From contig JAOAPV010000064.1 in assembly GCA_025463055.1 (NCBI GenBank), positions 62,001 to 126,000 on the forward strand: DNA of 64,000 nt. The letters are read 5' to 3'. The notes under the pieces were generated by a model. It saw only the letters and a program-made list of their open reading frames with translations. It did not search any database and had not been told where the DNA came from. This DNA is from Candidatus Acidiferrum typicum. Its GTDB lineage: Bacteria; Acidobacteriota; Terriglobia; Acidiferrales; UBA7541. The position numbers and the translations under genes were made by a program. Positions 59,334 to 64,000 of this stretch are shown here, in pieces. Numbering within the stretch: the first letter of the stretch is position 1; each line of letters opens with the position of its first letter.

Positions 59334-60431
59334 TCAAGCGCCAGCGGTTTTGGACACCCGCTCGGCGATCCAATCACCAACCTCAGTCGTTTTCTTCGTC
59401 CCGCCAAGGTCCGGGGTCAAGTAGTTCTTTAACAGCGCCTCTTTCACAGCGGTATGCACGGCTACTGCTTCCGTCTTCCAGCCTAAAAACTCCAGCAGCA
59501 TTCCCGCGGTCAGCACCGAGCCCAACGGATTCGCGATGCCTTTACCTGCGATATTCGGCGCGGACCCGTGCACCGGCTCAAAGAGCGACGTCCGCCCAGG
59601 GTGAATATTCCCCGAAGGTGCCAGCCCCAGCCCTCCGGCCAACTGCGCACCCAGGTCGCTGATAATGTCCCCAAACAAGTTGCAGGTCACGATCACATCG
59701 AACTGCCGTGGGTCGCGCACAATCTCCATCGCCAAGGTGTCAATATAAAGGTGCCGGGAATCGATGTCCGCATACTCCTGCCGCACTTCCTTGAACACGC
59801 GCTGCCACAGGTCGTGCGCGAACGTCATGGCATTGGATTTGTCGCTCATGCAGACGCGCTTCAGTCCGTTTTTCCGCGCATACTCAAACGCGTAGCGAAT
59901 GATGCGCTCCACGCCTTTGCGCGAGTTAACGTCCTCTTGTACCGCAATCTCGTCAGCCGTGCCCTTCTTGAAGAACCCGCCGACGCCGACATACAGCCCC
60001 TCAGTGTTCTCCCGGAAGACCATGATCCGGACATCTTTCTCTGTCCGGTCACGCAAAGGCGTCAGCCGCTCATGCAGCAGCTCGACCGGCCTCGCGTTCA
60101 CGTACAAATCCAGCTTGAATCGCAAGCCCAGCAATATATCGGCAGCGTGCTGGTTGGAAGGAACGCGCGGATCGCCGAGCGCCCCAAACAGGATGGCGTC
60201 GAACTCGTCCCGCAACATCTCAACTGCCCCGGCCGGGAGCGATACTCCGTCCCGCAGGAACTTGTCCGCTCCCCAATCAAACTCGACAAATTCCAGCGAC
60301 CGCTTCCCTACAGTGGCAACGGCCCTCAGCACCTTCACGCCCTCGGGCGTAACTTCCTGGCCGATCCCGTCGCCCGGAATAACTGCAATCCGCGCTGCCG
60401 ACCCGCCCGCACGCATAGGAATGTTCGCCAC
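59334..60431 (-). CDS. leuB: 3-isopropylmalate/isocitrate-type beta-decarboxylating dehydrogenase
   Basis: AVIPGDGIGQEV, FRENTEGLYVG, CNLFGDIISDLGAQLAGGLGLAPSGNI; substrate class not resolvable by eye. Confidence 0.85.
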   Translation of the reverse strand: MANIPMRAGGSAARIAVIPGDGIGQEVTPEGVKVLRAVATVGKRSLEFVEFDWGADKFLRDGVSLPAGAVEMLRDEFDAILFGALGDPRVPSNQHAADILLGLRFKLDLYVNARPVELLHERLTPLRDRTEKDVRIMVFRENTEGLYVGVGGFFKKGTADEIAVQEDVNSRKGVERIIRYAFEYARKNGLKRVCMSDKSNAMTFAHDLWQRVFKEVRQEYADIDSRHLYIDTLAMEIVRDPRQFDVIVTCNLFGDIISDLGAQLAGGLGLAPSGNIHPGRTSLFEPVHGSAPNIAGKGIANPLGSVLTAGMLLEFLGWKTEAVAVHTAVKEALLKNYLTPDLGGTKKTTEVGDWIAERVSKTAGA

Positions 60432-60487
60432 GAGCTTCTTCTCCAGTCCGTCTTCAACGCCCGTACGTTAGCACAAGCCGGTGTGAC

Positions 60488-61396
60488 CTACGGTTCTCGT
60501 CCGGACTCAACCCAATACACCCCGCCCAGCGCCAAAACCCCGCCAACAATCTGCATGGCCGACCCACGCTCGCCCAGCCACAGAATCCCCAAGATCACCG
60601 CCAGCACCGGCAGCAAATACGTGAACGCGCTCAGCTGCGAAGCCTCCAAATACCGCAGCAGCCAAAAATAAAAGAGATACGCCATCGCCGAACTGCAAAC
60701 CGCCATATATAGCAACGCTGTCCAGCCCTGCCATGGAATCGCGCACCACCTCGAAAAGGGCCCGAGCGCCCGCGCCTGATGCAGCGCCACGGGCAAAATA
60801 ATAATCGCGCCCGCGAAATGATTGAACGCCGTCATCGTCAGCGCGTCATACCGCCCCGCCACCCTCTTCCCCAGCACCGCATACGTCGCAAACCCAATGG
60901 AACCGGTCATCGTAATCGCATCGCCCAGCAGCGATGGGGAACGCGGCGAAATCCCATTCTCCGAAGCGAGCACGGCCACGCCAACAAACGCGATCGCCAT
61001 GCCCACCACCTTGTGCCAAGTGGCCCGCTCCAGCCGAAACAGCACGGCCAGCGCCAATGTATAAATCGGACCCATGCCGACAATTACCGCCGCGTGGCTC
61101 ACCGATGTGTAGCGCAGCCCCATCGTGAAGCACATCTGATTGACGACCACGCCGAAAAATCCCAAGTAGGAAAATGTCCAGAGGTCGCGGGGGGTAAGTC
61201 CTTGCAGGCGCGCGCGCCGCGCATCCGCAAAAGCCGGCAATCGTGAGCAGACGAAGTAGGCAGGCACCATGGACAGCCCGGCTATCGTCACGCGAAAGGA
61301 TGCCATGGTCACAGGAGGCAGGTAGCGCAGCCCGATCTTCGCGGCGATAAAGTTCACCGCCCAGACGACCACGACCAGGCCAATCGACGCCGCCAT
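60488..61396 (-). CDS. EamA/DMT-family transporter
   Basis: Ten-TM EamA pattern; start at MAASIGLVVVVWAVNF to limit overlap with menC. Confidence 0.9.
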   Translation of the reverse strand: MAASIGLVVVVWAVNFIAAKIGLRYLPPVTMASFRVTIAGLSMVPAYFVCSRLPAFADARRARLQGLTPRDLWTFSYLGFFGVVVNQMCFTMGLRYTSVSHAAVIVGMGPIYTLALAVLFRLERATWHKVVGMAIAFVGVAVLASENGISPRSPSLLGDAITMTGSIGFATYAVLGKRVAGRYDALTMTAFNHFAGAIIILPVALHQARALGPFSRWCAIPWQGWTALLYMAVCSSAMAYLFYFWLLRYLEASQLSAFTYLLPVLAVILGILWLGERGSAMQIVGGVLALGGVYWVESGREP

Positions 61397-61445
61397 GACT
61401 AGGCGATTGGGTGCGCGCCCCGCCGAACTCTCAACGTACACCGAA

Positions 61446-62552
61446 TCAGGCCAGCCGCTCTGTGCGCACGGTGAACTGCTCGATGCGGTCCAGCCGGGGT
61501 GCAAAACCGATCCCCGGACCGGTCGGCACACGAACGGTTCCCTGCGCCGAGACGGTCACTTCCGGCTCGATGATGTCCTCATGCCAATAGCGCCGGCTGG
61601 CTGTAACGTCGCCCGGCAAAGTAAAATTCGGCAAGGTCGAAAGCGCAATATTGTGCGCCCGCCCGATCCCGGACTCCAGCATCCCGCCGCACCACACCGG
61701 AATCGCATTTGCCTCGCATAGATCATGAATCTGCTTCGCCACCGTGTAGCCGCCCACGCGCCCCATCTTTATGTTGATAATCTTGCACGCCCCCAGCGCG
61801 ATCGCGGCCTGCGCGTGCTCCAGACTGTGAATGCATTCATCCAGGCAAATCGGAGTTTGCAGCTTTTTCTGCAGCTCCACGTGACCGTACAGGTCGTCCC
61901 AGCCCAATGGTTGCTCGATCATCATCAAGTGGTACCCGTCAAGCTGCTTCAGCAGCGGCCAATCCGAAGCTCGATACGCCGAATTGGCGTCCACCATCAG
62001 CTTGATCCGAGGGAAATCCTGCCGCAGCCGCTTCACTTGCTCCACATCCTTGCCCGGCTTGATCTTGATTTTGACCCGCTGATACCCGGCGGCCAACTCG
62101 CACTTCACCGCGGCGGCCAGTTCGTCCAACGACCCTTTGATTCCAATCGACACGCCGGAAGCAATCTCTTCGCGCACCCCGCCCAGCAGCTTGGCCAGCG
62201 GCACGCCCTTTTGCCTGGCCTCGGCGTCCCAGATGGCCGCTTCGAGCCCGGCCTTCGCCATGTTGTGTCCGCGAACCGGTTGCAGCATTTCCCAAATTTT
62301 TGCCGCCGAGGAGAATTCCTTACCCTGCACCAGCGGCCAAAGATGATCGCGCAAAATGTGCCAAGCCGTCTCCGTAGTTTCCGGGCTGTACCCCGGCGTT
62401 TCTCCGGCCACGCATTCGCCCCAGCCCGTCACTCCATCGACATCCGCCTCCACCAAAATGATGCGCCTTTCGTCCGTGCGCATCGTGCTGGTCTCGAACG
62501 GCGCGATCAGCTTCATCCTCAACTCGCGGAGCCTAATCTCTCGAATTCGCAT
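61446..62552 (-). CDS. menC: o-succinylbenzoate synthase-type enolase superfamily protein
   Basis: WGECVAGETPGYSPETTETAWHIL, VKIKIKPGKD, VDANSAY, LDECIHS. Confidence 0.88.
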   Translation of the reverse strand: MRIREIRLRELRMKLIAPFETSTMRTDERRIILVEADVDGVTGWGECVAGETPGYSPETTETAWHILRDHLWPLVQGKEFSSAAKIWEMLQPVRGHNMAKAGLEAAIWDAEARQKGVPLAKLLGGVREEIASGVSIGIKGSLDELAAAVKCELAAGYQRVKIKIKPGKDVEQVKRLRQDFPRIKLMVDANSAYRASDWPLLKQLDGYHLMMIEQPLGWDDLYGHVELQKKLQTPICLDECIHSLEHAQAAIALGACKIINIKMGRVGGYTVAKQIHDLCEANAIPVWCGGMLESGIGRAHNIALSTLPNFTLPGDVTASRRYWHEDIIEPEVTVSAQGTVRVPTGPGIGFAPRLDRIEQFTVRTERLA

Positions 62553-62600
62553 TCTCGACGGGTTCCTTTCCCCTTTTATCCGATTTAACAATCGTCCGAC

Positions 62601-63389
62601 CTAAAAATCGCTCCAGGGCGCCAGCAAATACTCCGTGCTCTTCCCTCCTGCCCGCACGGCGATCGCAGCGTACCCGCGTGCGAACCAGTTCGTGAACTCC
62701 GCGCGCACCCTCGTTTGCACCACCTGTACGCGCTGGGCGTCGTCTTGCTTCCACTGCTCAAGCTCCGCAGGCAGCGCAATCTCGGCAGGGGCATTCTTCG
62801 TGCTTGGCGCTAAATTTTCAATCGCCGCAACAACGCGCGGCGAGTCCAGCCACCATTCCGCAACCAATCGATCCGTATCGATCCCTCGGTGCAAAGGACT
62901 CGTCGTCACCCCGTAAAGGTTTGGAATGTATCGCCGGCAAATAGCGCCCAGGCGGTTCAAATTGAAATGCGCGTTCTTCAACTCCAGCGGATCGAAAGTC
63001 CATTCCACAAGCCGAATTCCGCGTGCCAGCGCGTCCTCGCGCTGGAATAGCTTCAGCATTCGCCCGACGCCGCGATCGCGATAACCCGCGCTTACTCCGG
63101 TCTGGTGCGAGTGCAGATACGGAACGTTTTGCCGCAGACCCACCACTGCCATCGTGAATCCCACCATCGTGTCGCCGTCAAATGCCCCCAGCACCTGCCC
63201 GCCGGTAATCGATGCCACTACAAACGTGGTCGCAGGCTCCAGCTCGAGATCGGCTTCGCGCCAAATTTCGCGTTGCAGCTCCACGCAAGCCTGAAACTCC
63301 TGCAACGCAACGCATTTTCTAATCACGACGCCCTGGCCCGGGTTCGCCGCGCCTGACCGTTGACGGCCGATCTTTGTTTCCTCGCTCAT
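62601..63389 (-). CDS. GNAT-like predicted acetyltransferase
   Basis: SHQTGVSAGYRDRGVGRMLKLFQREDALARGIRLVEWTFDPLELKNAHFNLNRLG. Confidence 0.82.
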   Translation of the reverse strand: MSEETKIGRQRSGAANPGQGVVIRKCVALQEFQACVELQREIWREADLELEPATTFVVASITGGQVLGAFDGDTMVGFTMAVVGLRQNVPYLHSHQTGVSAGYRDRGVGRMLKLFQREDALARGIRLVEWTFDPLELKNAHFNLNRLGAICRRYIPNLYGVTTSPLHRGIDTDRLVAEWWLDSPRVVAAIENLAPSTKNAPAEIALPAELEQWKQDDAQRVQVVQTRVRAEFTNWFARGYAAIAVRAGGKSTEYLLAPWSDF

Positions 63390-64000
63390 CGCTTCCGCGC
63401 CGCCTCGCTCTTCGCAGGTTGCCGTTCGCCCCGCCGCTCCTCACGACGTTTCGCCACTTCCCACAGTTCTTCCTTCCCCGCCCGCGGAATCTCCGCGAAA
63501 GTCTGGCCATTCTCAGCCGATAGTCGCTCCATCTCGCGGAAGCGCCGCGCAAATTTCGCGTTGGCGTTCTTCAGCGCGATTTCCGGATCGACTTGCAAGA
63601 AGCGCGCCAGGTTCACGGCCGCAAAGAGGAGATCACCCATTTCCTCTTCCGCTTTCGGCGCATTGTTTGCTTGCGAGGCGTGCCGAAGCTCCTCGATCTC
63701 TTCGCGCAACTTCTCAAAGACTCCCTGTGCGCTCTCCCAGTCAAACCCCGCGCGCGAAGCCTTCCGCGTCAACTGCAATCCTTCCATCGTGGCGGGCAGG
63801 CCGCGCGGCACGCCGTCTAGCAGCGATTTCCGCTCCTCTTCTTTCTTTGCCGCGCCGCTCGACCGCGGTTCTCGCGCCCCCTGCCGTTCTTGGGCCTTGA
63901 TCTGCTCCCAATTGCGAAGCACCTCCGCCGCATCCTTCGCGCGCTTCTCCCCAAAAACGTGCGGGTGCCGCCGCACCATCTTCTCGTGCACTTCCCGAAT
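63386..64000 (-). CDS. mazG: Nucleoside triphosphate pyrophosphohydrolase MazG (5' part beyond window)
   Basis: VRRHPHVFGEKRAKDAAEVLRNWEQIK...KLREEIEELRHA...EEEMGDLLFAAVNLARFLQVDPEIALKNANAKFARRFREME. Confidence 0.92.
   Translation of the reverse strand: MREVHEKMVRRHPHVFGEKRAKDAAEVLRNWEQIKAQERQGAREPRSSGAAKKEEERKSLLDGVPRGLPATMEGLQLTRKASRAGFDWESAQGVFEKLREEIEELRHASQANNAPKAEEEMGDLLFAAVNLARFLQVDPEIALKNANAKFARRFREMERLSAENGQTFAEIPRAGKEELWEVAKRREERRGERQPAKSEAARKR

Noticed and set aside
59568-60671. 367-aa plus-strand ORF opposite leuB-type gene
   Set aside because: Low-complexity His/Arg/Gln-rich translation without domain; leuB-type motifs are on the minus strand.
1-64000. Possible CRISPR array, phage, tRNA or rRNA genes
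   Set aside because: No regularly spaced identical repeats, no phage structural genes and no tRNA/rRNA signature recognised on either strand by eye; a tRNAscan/Infernal run would be decisive.

Overview
The window is a high-GC bacterial chromosomal segment, probably Acidobacteriota (inferred from gene families and repeat style, not proven). It is mostly housekeeping: a complete glycine-cleavage operon with split P-protein (gcvT-gcvH-gcvPA-gcvPB), ilvE, pilT, ssb, guaA, leuS, endonuclease IV, DAHP synthase, a fused LptF/LptG permease, ppdK, glyQ-glyS-recO, a leuB-type dehydrogenase, menC and mazG. ABC, SulP, MFS and EamA transporters, two ECF sigma loci and a VapBC module are interspersed. Items most worth a second look: (1) a compact ~349-bp element at 40406-40754 with perfect 14-bp terminal inverted repeats and a 6-bp ATTTAG target duplication, carrying a small membrane-protein ORF whose stop codon lies in the repeat; (2) a tandem pair of near-identical stand-alone ClpB-D2-like AAA+ ATPases with a small companion gene and palindromic upstream sites; (3) a trypsin-like protein whose expected catalytic Ser is Leu, on a segment bracketed by two copies of a ~50-bp dispersed repeat and next to a truncated membrane-protein gene; (4) a multi-zinc-finger protein with a distinctive acidic C-terminal tail; (5) an alkyltransferase-like protein with PWHRV in place of PCHRV. 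No tRNA, rRNA or CRISPR array was recognised. Functional calls come from motif recognition by eye; no database search was run.
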